DNA of 30,258 bases, from NCBI GenBank assembly GCA_946482595.1, contig CAMLSD010000061.1, positions 1 through 30,258 on the forward strand. The letters are read 5' to 3'. Shown piece by piece: positions 24,796 through 30,258 of this stretch (the stretch's first letter is position 1; each line of letters opens with the position of its first letter). The notes under the pieces were generated by a model. That model made no database searches. It saw only the letters and a program-made list of their open reading frames with translations, and was not told where the DNA came from. The position numbers and the translations under genes were made by a program. The DNA is from an uncultured Comamonadaceae bacterium (lineage in GTDB: Bacteria; Pseudomonadota; Gammaproteobacteria; Burkholderiales; Burkholderiaceae).

Positions 24796-25412
24796 CGTTC
24801 GGCCGTCCGCCGGAACACCAGCAGCAGGTTGTTGGCCGGCAGGCTCAGGCGTTGCTGGAAGTCCAGACCGTGGCCACGCGCGACGTCCACCACATCGTGC
24901 AGCCACCTCAGGCCCCAGGCCGGGTTGCGCGCGCGCAGATCCGCATCGAACGCCAGATTGCTGGGCGCGGTGACCTCACCTTCCACCTGGTAAGGGCCAT
25001 AGGTCACGAGCAGTCCGCCCGGGCGCAGGTGGCGCGCCGTGCCCGCCATCAGGGCCTCGCAGGCCGACCACGGCGCGATATGGATCATGTTGGCGCAATA
25101 GACGAGGTCGACCTCGTCCACGCCCGGCCATGCCGGCGCATGCACGTCCAGCGCGATGGGCGGGCGCACGTTGGCGACTTGTGCCGATGCCGTCCAGCCC
25201 CGGATCGACTCGCGCGCCACGGGCTCGGGGTCGGACGGCTGCCAGGTCCAGCCGGGCAGGCCGGCTGCAAGGTGCACCACATGCTGACCGGTGCCGCTGG
25301 CGATCTCGAGCGCATGGCCGCTGGCGGGCAGCAGGCGGGTCAGGGACTGCAGGATGGGCTCGCGATTGCGCTCGGCTGCCGCGCTGAACTGCCTCGGATC
25401 GATGTCGGTCAT
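24792..25412 (-). CDS. DUF938 family SAM-dependent methyltransferase-like protein
   Basis: Protein of 206 residues with the DUF938 N-terminus (FSAAAERNREPIL) and the SAM-binding motif ALEIASGTGQHVVHLA (34-49). Further blocks such as VYCANMIHIAPWSACEALM, RPGGLLVTYGPYQ and FDADLRARNPAWGLR are the conserved core of the family, whose substrate is unknown. I chose the ATG at 25412 because the family starts just before this block; the frame is open a little further. The stop overlaps the ferredoxin start. It is divergent from the YgjP-like gene, the two starts being 101 bp apart. Confidence 0.92.
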   Translation of the reverse strand: MTDIDPRQFSAAAERNREPILQSLTRLLPASGHALEIASGTGQHVVHLAAGLPGWTWQPSDPEPVARESIRGWTASAQVANVRPPIALDVHAPAWPGVDEVDLVYCANMIHIAPWSACEALMAGTARHLRPGGLLVTYGPYQVEGEVTAPSNLAFDADLRARNPAWGLRWLHDVVDVARGHGLDFQQRLSLPANNLLLVFRRTAER

Positions 25413-25513
25413 GATGCCCGGCAGTGTGCCACCGGCCAGCGCCCCGCGCACCGAACGTGAGACCATCACGGCCCTGGACTCCGCCACGCATGACCATGAC
25501 CCCCAGCTCGCCC

Positions 25514-26020
25514 ATGAAATACCTCACGGGGTATCCGGCCCACCTGATCGAACAGGTGCGCCAGATGCAGGCGCAAGGCCAGCTCGGCGAGTACCTGACC
25601 CAGCGGTATCCCGAAACGCACGAGGTACGCACCGACCGGGCCCTGTATGACTACGTCATGGCTCTGAAGCAGCAGTTCATGCGCAATGCCGAGCCGCTGA
25701 GCAAGGTGGCCTACGACAACAAGCTGAAGGTCATCCAGCATGCGCTGGGCACGCACACGGCGATCTCGCGTGTGCAGGGCGGGCGCCTGAAGGCCAAGCG
25801 CGAGATCCGTGTGGCCAGCCTGTTCCGCCAGGCGCCGGCCGACTTCCTGCGCATGATCGTCGTGCACGAACTGGCCCACCTGCGCGAGCGCGAGCACGAC
25901 AAGGCGTTCTATCAGCTGTGCCAGCACATGGAGCCGCGCTATCACCAGCTCGAGTTCGACCTGCGCGTCTACCTGACCTGGCTGGCGGCTACTCCGTCAC
26001 CCGCGCCCGCAACGACTTGA
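25514..26020 (+). CDS. YgjP-like metallopeptidase domain protein (DUF45)
   Basis: Putative zinc metallopeptidase, 168 residues. The zincin motif HELAH (118-122) is followed by H128 in REREHDKAFY, the standard metal site of the YgjP/WLM group. The upstream block VASLFRQAPADFLRMIVVHELAH is also typical. Its physiological substrate is not established. The ATG at 25514 is the likely start (MKYLTGYP), with another ATG at 25490 as an alternative. The last 32 bases overlap the 3' end of the convergent arfB gene. Confidence 0.9.
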   Translation: MKYLTGYPAHLIEQVRQMQAQGQLGEYLTQRYPETHEVRTDRALYDYVMALKQQFMRNAEPLSKVAYDNKLKVIQHALGTHTAISRVQGGRLKAKREIRVASLFRQAPADFLRMIVVHELAHLREREHDKAFYQLCQHMEPRYHQLEFDLRVYLTWLAATPSPAPATT

Positions 26021-26408
26021 CCAGCCCGCGGCGCACCTTGGCCTCGACGCGCTTGCGACGCGCGCTGCGCGTGGGTCGTGTGGGGCGGCGCACCTCGGGC
26101 ACGGTGGCGGCCTGATCGACCAGCCCGGCCAGGCGCTCGATCGCGTCCTCGCGGTTCTTCTCGAGGCTGCGGTGCTGCTGGGCCTTGATGACGATCACGC
26201 CGTCGCGCGAAATGCGGTGGTCATGCAGTGCAAGCAGACGCTCCTTCACGTCCTCGGGCAGCGAGGAGGCCCGCACGTCGAAGCGCAGGTGCACCGCGTT
26301 GGACACCTTGTTGACGTTCTGGCCGCCAGCGCCTTGCGCCCGGATGGCATGGATCTCGATCTCGTCCTCGCGCACGATGGGGCGCTCGGCCTGCAGGCAG
26401 GAGGTCAT
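25989..26408 (-). CDS. arfB: ArfB peptidyl-tRNA hydrolase (ribosome rescue)
   Basis: Stalled-ribosome rescue factor, 139 residues, also called YaeJ. The catalytic GGQ motif is at 28-30 (AQGAGGQNVNKVSNAVHLRFDV), as in class I release factors. The basic C-terminal tail from about 105 (RPTRPTRSARRKRVEAKVRRGLVKSLRARV) is the part that enters the empty mRNA channel. Domains 1 and 2 of release factors are absent, as expected. The start ATG overlaps the ftrA stop as ATGA (26405-26408). It belongs with ftrA in one unit, an unexpected partner. Confidence 0.95.
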   Translation of the reverse strand: MTSCLQAERPIVREDEIEIHAIRAQGAGGQNVNKVSNAVHLRFDVRASSLPEDVKERLLALHDHRISRDGVIVIKAQQHRSLEKNREDAIERLAGLVDQAATVPEVRRPTRPTRSARRKRVEAKVRRGLVKSLRARVTE

Positions 26409-27376
26409 GGTGCTCCCGGGGCACCGGGCCCGGCAAATTGTCGTTGGTAGGCACTCGGGCTGGTGCCCGCGATACGCCGGAAGTGCCGTCGGAAAGACTC
26501 CATCGACCCGAAGCCGCTGCGCTGCGCCACATCTTCCAGGCCGGCGTGGCGCGATTCGAGCATCTCGCGCGCCAGGCCCACCCGCTCGCGGATCAGCCAC
26601 TCCACCGGCCCCAGGCCGGTGGCCTGCTGGAACTGCCGCTGCAGCGTGCGCGGGCTCATCGCAGCCTGCTCGGCCAGCGACTGCACCGTGTGGGGCAGGT
26701 GGGCATGGGTGCGTGCCCAGTCCATCAGGCGGGCCAGCCGCCCGCGCTCGTCGGCCGGCAGCGGCCGCGGCACGAATTGCGCCTGCCCGCCATCGCGATG
26801 CGGCGAGATCACCAGCCGTTGGGCCACCTGGTTGGCCACCCGCGCGCCGTGGTCCCGGCGCACCAGGTGCAGCAGCATGTCCAGCCCGGCCGCTGAGCCT
26901 GCCGATGTCAGGATCTGGCCTTCGTCCACATAGAGCGCATTGGCCTGCACCCGGATGGCAGGGTAGCGGCGCGCGAGCTTGTCGGCATAGCGCCAGTGGG
27001 TGGTGGCGGCCTTGCCGTCCATGATCCCGGCGGCGGCCAGCACGAACACGCCCGAGCAGACTGTGCACAGGCGAGCCCCGCGCGCGTGGGCGGCACGCAA
27101 CTTGTTCAGCAACGGCTCGGGGGGCGGTTCGTCGGCATCGCGCCAGCCTGGGATCACGATGGTGTCGGCGCGGTCGAGCAGGCTCAGCGTGTAAGGCGCC
27201 TGCACCAGCACCCCACCCATCGCCCGCAGCGGGCCGCGTTCGACGGCGCACACGTCGAAGCGGTACCAGGGCACTCCGAGGTCGCTTCGGTCGAGCGCAA
27301 ACAGCTCCACCACGCAACCGAATTCGAAGGTGCACAGCCGGTCGTAGGCGAGGGCGACGACTCGATGGTTCAGCAT
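26405..27376 (-). CDS. ftrA: GlxA family transcriptional regulator FtrA
   Basis: Regulator of 323 residues with an N-terminal DJ-1/PfpI-like domain (1-190) and a C-terminal AraC-type double HTH (about 220-315). The DJ-1 cysteine is in VCSGVFVLAAAG (C107). The HTH blocks read SLAEQAAMSPRTLQRQFQQATG and DVAQRSGFGSMESFRRHFRRIAGTSPSAYQRQF. Orthologues called FtrA are commonly found next to a rhodanese gene, as here (27497, divergent). The ligand is unknown. A -10-like TAACAT lies six bases before the ATG. Confidence 0.93.
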   Translation of the reverse strand: MLNHRVVALAYDRLCTFEFGCVVELFALDRSDLGVPWYRFDVCAVERGPLRAMGGVLVQAPYTLSLLDRADTIVIPGWRDADEPPPEPLLNKLRAAHARGARLCTVCSGVFVLAAAGIMDGKAATTHWRYADKLARRYPAIRVQANALYVDEGQILTSAGSAAGLDMLLHLVRRDHGARVANQVAQRLVISPHRDGGQAQFVPRPLPADERGRLARLMDWARTHAHLPHTVQSLAEQAAMSPRTLQRQFQQATGLGPVEWLIRERVGLAREMLESRHAGLEDVAQRSGFGSMESFRRHFRRIAGTSPSAYQRQFAGPGAPGAP

Positions 27377-27382
27377 GGCGCG

Positions 27383-27388
27383 ATGTTA
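27383..27388 (-). promoter_or_regulatory. -10 element of ftrA, leaderless geometry
   Basis: On the minus strand TAACAT is followed by CGCGCC and then the ATG at 27376, a gap of six bases. This would place the transcription start on the start codon. The arrangement parallels dnaQ and the FAD monooxygenase gene. Confidence 0.45.
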
Positions 27389-27496
27389 CTGCAACTCGAC
27401 ATTTGCGCCGCTGTGCGCGGGGCCTGGACTTGCTCACAATCGAGCTCAGCAGGACAGACCGCCGTCTGCCCCATCCGCAACGCTCCAGGAGATCCC

Positions 27497-27919
27497 ATGC
27501 CATCTGCCGTGACCGCCGTCCCCGCCGCCGATTCTGCCGCGGCGCTGTCCCACTTCGAGTCCGCACTGAGCTTCGAGACCGACTGCTGGGATGTCCATGA
27601 CACCCTCAGCCGTGGCCAGGCCGACTTCGTGCTGGTCGACGTGCGCAGCCCGGAGCTTTATGCACGCGGCCATGTGCCGGGTGCGGTGAACATCCCGCAC
27701 GGCAAGCTGGTCGAGTCCAAGCTGGCGCACTATCCGGCGGACACCGTGTTCGTGACCTACTGCGCCGGGCCTCACTGCAACGGCGGCCACCGTGGTGCCA
27801 TTCGCCTGGCGCGGCTGGGCCGGCCGGTCAAGCTGATGATCGGGGGAATCACCGGCTGGCTCGACGAGGGCTTCGAGCTGGCCACCGGCAGCGACCCGGG
27901 CCGAGTCGCTGCAGCGTGA
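27497..27919 (+). CDS. Rhodanese-like domain protein
   Basis: Single-domain sulfurtransferase-like protein, 140 residues. The CH2A-type strand FVLVDVRSPELYARGHVPGAVNIPH (44-68) and the active-site loop YCAGPHCNGGHRGA with catalytic C89 are complete. C94 in the same loop is a possible resolving cysteine. The N-terminal 30 residues are Ala-rich and outside the fold. AGGAG/GGAGA lies just before the ATG at 27497. It is divergent from ftrA, whose product is likely to regulate it, and is followed after 19 bp by a DUF1272 gene. Confidence 0.93.
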   Translation: MPSAVTAVPAADSAAALSHFESALSFETDCWDVHDTLSRGQADFVLVDVRSPELYARGHVPGAVNIPHGKLVESKLAHYPADTVFVTYCAGPHCNGGHRGAIRLARLGRPVKLMIGGITGWLDEGFELATGSDPGRVAAA

Positions 27920-27938
27920 ATCGCATCAGGACTACACC

Positions 27939-28247
27939 ATGCTGCAACTTCGACCGACCTGCGAACACTGCAACCGAGGCCTGCTGCCCGACAGCCTGGA
28001 CGCCCGCATCTGCAGCTTCGAATGCACCTTCTGCGCCGACTGTGTCGACCGGGTGCTGGGCAATGTGTGCCCGAACTGTGGCGGGGGATTCACCCCGCGG
28101 CCGGTGCGGCCGGCCCAGGACCGCAAGGGTGGCAACTGCCTTGCGAAGTACCCGGCCAGCACCGAGGTCCGGCATCGGCCGGTCGATGCCACCGCCCATG
28201 CCGAGCTCAGGGCCAGGGTGGGCAGCATCGCGCCGCAGGATCGCTGA
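27939..28247 (+). CDS. DUF1272 zinc-ribbon-like protein
   Basis: Small protein of 102 residues. Eight cysteines in the N-terminal half (C8, C11, C25, C29, C32, C35, C44, C47) form two CxxC-type knuckles around a short helix (TCEHC, ICSFECTFCADC, CPNC), which should bind two zinc ions. The block MLQLRPTCEHCN and the NVCPNCGGGFTPRPVRP stretch are the DUF1272 signature. Its function is unknown. It follows the rhodanese gene by 19 bp with an AGGA ribosome-binding site, so it is likely in the same operon. Confidence 0.93.
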   Translation: MLQLRPTCEHCNRGLLPDSLDARICSFECTFCADCVDRVLGNVCPNCGGGFTPRPVRPAQDRKGGNCLAKYPASTEVRHRPVDATAHAELRARVGSIAPQDR

Positions 28248-28347
28248 CGCGGTGTGGCTTACGTCACGGTGCGGGCGGGCGTGTGGCGGCAACGCGCGCG
28301 CCATTCACCGTGCGGGCCGTTAAGCTCAGGGCCGGAAAGCTCGTGCC

Positions 28348-28656
28348 ATGAACTCTGCCTCCGCCATCGCCCGAACCGGCATGTCCGCCGCGTTGACCAC
28401 GCTGGGCGTCGGTGCGCACAACATCGCCAACCAGCACACGCCGGACTTCCGGCGCCAGCAGGTGGTGCCCGAGACCCAGGCGGCCGGGGGTGTGGTGGCG
28501 CGGGTCACGCAGGACGATCAGGTCCAGCCCGACGGCGGCGCCCCGGTGGCCGACCTCGTGCAGCAGCGTGTGGCCAGCTACGCATTCAAGGCCAACCTGC
28601 TGGTGCTGCAGTCCGACCAGCGCGTGCTTGGCAACCTGCTCGACGTGCGCGCCTGA
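28348..28656 (+). CDS. Miniature flagellar rod-like protein
   Basis: Protein of 102 residues. The N-terminal part (AALTTLGVGAHNIANQHTPDFRRQ, to residue 37) matches the conserved rod motif of FlgB/FlgC/FlgG-type proteins (NNIANxxTPGYRR). The C-terminal part (SYAFKANLLVLQSDQRVLGNLLDVRA, 77-102) resembles the terminal helix of the same proteins (YxANxxVLxxxDxxLGxLLDI). Only about 40 residues separate the two, so the large middle domain of rod and hook proteins is missing. No other flagellar gene is near. Similar short proteins exist in other Burkholderiales as far as I recall, but their role is not established. It is convergent with the NlpC-like gene. Confidence 0.75.
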   Translation: MNSASAIARTGMSAALTTLGVGAHNIANQHTPDFRRQQVVPETQAAGGVVARVTQDDQVQPDGGAPVADLVQQRVASYAFKANLLVLQSDQRVLGNLLDVRA

Positions 28657-28663
28657 ACCTGGC

Positions 28664-28684
28664 GGGCGCCGTCATCGGCTGCCC
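28664..28684. terminator. U-less hairpin between convergent genes
   Basis: GGGCGCCG (28664-28671) pairs with CGGC-T-GCCC (28676-28684) with one bulged T and a 4-base loop formed by part of the minus-strand stop codon. No T-run follows. Confidence 0.4.
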
Positions 28685-29532
28685 ATCTCGCGTGTGATCA
28701 CCACGGTGTCCGATGTCTTTCGGTCACGCGACTTCACCTTCCAGCCCGCCTGAAGGTCGGTGCAGCCGGCCGGTGGTGCACTCAGGATGTCGTAGATGCT
28801 GTAGTGGATGCCCGGTGGGTCCTTGAATCGTTTCGTCCCGCCGCGTTCGGTCACCAGGAGGCTCTTGCCGTATTCGTACCAGCCGTCGACCACCGCGATG
28901 TGCGCACTGTCGCTGGGGTTCTGCACCACCTTGAACTCGTCCGGCTTGTTGCCCCTGTCCTTGCGCGAGGCCCAGAGCATGCAACTGTCATAGGTGATCT
29001 CCGAGACCGAGCGGGCCGGCTTGGCATGGCTCAGGTAGGACGGGTGGCTGTGCAGCACGCGGGAGAAGGTGCCGATGGCCATGTAGTAGGCATTGACGAA
29101 ACCGTTGCAGTCGATGCCGATGTACTTCAGCACCCAGGCGCGCAGCTCGTCCTCGGTCTTGAAGCCGCAGTTCACCGCCAGCGTGCACACCAGCGAGATC
29201 TCCTCGGGCAGGCCATGGCCGGCAAACACGGCCGTCGGCCGCGAGGTGGAAAGCCACGACTCCAGGATCGGCGAGATCCCCGCGCCATGGTGCTTGCGGA
29301 TGCGCTTGGTCAGCAGGTACTGCTGTCCTGCCGGTTCACTGGCCCAGCCGGCCTGGTACTTGTAGACCGAGACCGTGGTCGACCGGTTGCCGGGCAGCCC
29401 CACCGGCAGGTCATGGTAGTAGCCGCGAAACTGGTGGGGGAACATCGACCACTGGTAGTGAAAGAATCGGTCGCGCACCGGCTGGATCAGGGGATGCAGA
29501 TGCGGGCTGTCGTTGTAAGTCGATCCGGCCAT
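28672..29532 (-). CDS. NlpC/P60-like cysteine hydrolase candidate, function unknown
   Basis: Protein of 286 residues that I do not recognise as a named family. The stretch [14 protein letters not shown] (138-150, C142) looks like the DCSGF nucleophile motif of NlpC/P60 hydrolases, and [10 protein letters not shown] (H211) like their histidine strand; H243 in GIHYSIYDI could be the third residue. These spacings (69 and 32 residues) are wider than usual, so it would be a divergent member. No signal peptide or membrane helix is visible. ATG 29532 is chosen over TTG 29550 because AAGGGA lies at the right distance upstream. It stands alone, 230 bp from the divergent DUF808 gene. Confidence 0.6.
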   Translation of the reverse strand: MAGSTYNDSPHLHPLIQPVRDRFFHYQWSMFPHQFRGYYHDLPVGLPGNRSTTVSVYKYQAGWASEPAGQQYLLTKRIRKHHGAGISPILESWLSTSRPTAVFAGHGLPEEISLVCTLAVNCGFKTEDELRAWVLKYIGIDCNGFVNAYYMAIGTFSRVLHSHPSYLSHAKPARSVSEITYDSCMLWASRKDRGNKPDEFKVVQNPSDSAHIAVVDGWYEYGKSLLVTERGGTKRFKDPPGIHYSIYDILSAPPAGCTDLQAGWKVKSRDRKTSDTVVITREMGSR

Positions 29533-29762
29533 GGGGGTCCCTTTCGGCAAGGTGGTGGCATGCCGGCGGCATGTCGTTCCTCATGGATAGGCGACGCAGG
29601 CGGTGCCTCCCATCCCCAGGACCGCGACACGACTCCCCAACCCTAGGGGGAAGACCCGCGGCGATGGGGCGCTTGTCAGCCTCAGCCGCTACCATCGCGC
29701 CTCGGCACGGGCAGGGCATGCGGCTTGCTCGTGTCCACCAGACCAACTCTCAGGACACGTTC

Positions 29763-30258
29763 ATGGCCGGAAGCAGCCTCCTTGCACTCATCGACGACAT
29801 CGCCACGATCCTGGACGACGTGGCGGTACTCACCAAAGTGGCCGCCAAGAAGACGGCCGGGGTGCTGGGCGATGACCTGGCACTCAATGCCCAGCAGGTG
29901 GCTGGCGTGCGCGCCGACCGGGAACTGCCAGTGGTCTGGGCCGTGGCCAAGGGGTCGACGGTCAACAAGCTCATCCTGGTGCCGGCCGCACTGGCCATCA
30001 GTGCGTTTGCGCCCTGGGCTGTCACGCCGCTGCTGATCGCGGGCGGTGTTTTCCTGTGCTACGAGGGCTGCGAGAAGCTCGCGCACAAGTTCCTGCACAG
30101 CAAGGCCGAGGACGACGCTCATCACGTCGAACTGGTCAAGGCCGTCGCCGACGAGCAGGTCGACCTGGTGGCCTTCGAAAAAGAGAAGATCAAGGGAGCG
30201 GTTCGCACCGACTTCATCCTGTCGGCCGAAATCATCGCGATCACGCTGGGCACCGTGG
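29763..30258 (+). CDS. DUF808 family membrane protein (3' cut by window edge)
   Basis: First 165 residues of a YedI/DUF808-type inner-membrane protein. The opening [45 protein letters not shown] is the family signature, followed by a conserved [24 protein letters not shown] block, a membrane segment (about 75-105) and [21 protein letters not shown] near the cut end. The function of the family is unknown. AGGA lies just before the ATG. Upstream, TACCAT (29690-29695) followed by CGCGCC may be the -10 element, and 29551-29689 shows nothing I can name. Confidence 0.93.
   Translation, partial: MAGSSLLALIDDIATILDDVAVLTKVAAKKTAGVLGDDLALNAQQVAGVRADRELPVVWAVAKGSTVNKLILVPAALAISAFAPWAVTPLLIAGGVFLCYEGCEKLAHKFLHSKAEDDAHHVELVKAVADEQVDLVAFEKEKIKGAVRTDFILSAEIIAITLGTV

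Noticed and set aside
25989..27566. A 525-codon open frame on the minus strand running into arfB
   Set aside because: Only the last 139 codons encode a known protein (ArfB). The upstream part reads antisense or out of frame with ftrA and the rhodanese promoter and is an artefact of high GC content.
29533..29762. Short palindromes such as GGCATGCC and CCCTAGGG between the NlpC-like and DUF808 genes
   Set aside because: They are short, unlinked and expected by chance; no repeat unit or mobile-element end is formed.

Overview
The window is GC-rich, densely packed bacterial chromosome. The proteins read as Betaproteobacteria, order Burkholderiales, most likely the Comamonadaceae/Sphaerotilaceae area. 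This is inferred from the isc gene order, the DUF1272 protein, the FtrA-rhodanese pair, the acdS-acdR pair and start regions of the form GATAATCGC. No genus can be assigned. I see no prophage, insertion sequence, integrase, CRISPR array or toxin-antitoxin pair.

Layout. 1-3490: 3' part of an iron-sulfur cluster operon (iscU fragment, iscA, hscB, hscA, fdx). 3533-4429: dnaQ, then tRNA-Val(CAC) with its own promoter and an intrinsic terminator. 4513-6742: a short-chain dehydrogenase (-), a manganese (yybP-ykoY) riboswitch with the GDT1/TMEM165-type exporter it controls (+), and a dual-specificity-type phosphatase (-). 6874-8037: membrane diguanylate cyclase. 8224-12408: four-gene run of membrane-anchored HtrA-like protease, MoxR AAA+ ATPase, DUF58 protein and BatA-like VWA membrane protein. 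12392-16186: luciferase-like oxidoreductase (-), FAD monooxygenase (+), lipoprotein alpha/beta hydrolase (-). 16366-18339: PPK2 (+) facing a Tim44-like membrane protein (-). 18477-20818: DsbA-like protein and ACC deaminase (-), with a divergent Lrp-type regulator across a palindromic operator. 20983-24452: ABC exporter, lone ParA, GNAT acetyltransferase. 24475-27376: [2Fe-2S] ferredoxin and DUF938 methyltransferase (-), YgjP-like metallopeptidase (+), ArfB and FtrA (-). 27497-28656: rhodanese, DUF1272 zinc protein, and a 102-residue protein with flagellar-rod end motifs. 28672-30258: NlpC/P60-like protein of unknown role (-) and the start of a DUF808 membrane protein (+, cut by the window edge).

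How the parts work together. IscU, IscA, HscB, HscA and Fdx build and transfer Fe-S clusters; HscA recognises the LPPVK loop of IscU, which is visible here. The manganese riboswitch should raise expression of the exporter when Mn2+ is high. The MoxR/DUF58/VWA set forms a conserved chaperone-like module of the cell envelope. AcdR and its operator should control ACC deaminase, a trait common in root-associated bacteria.

I do not see a clear new defence or mobile system. The observations most worth following are: the riboswitch whose P1 3' strand is shared with a competing hairpin; promoter -10 elements 6-7 nt before three start codons, implying leaderless mRNAs; U-less hairpins over the stop codons at six of seven convergent junctions; the miniature flagellar-rod-like protein; and the uncharacterised NlpC/P60-like protein.
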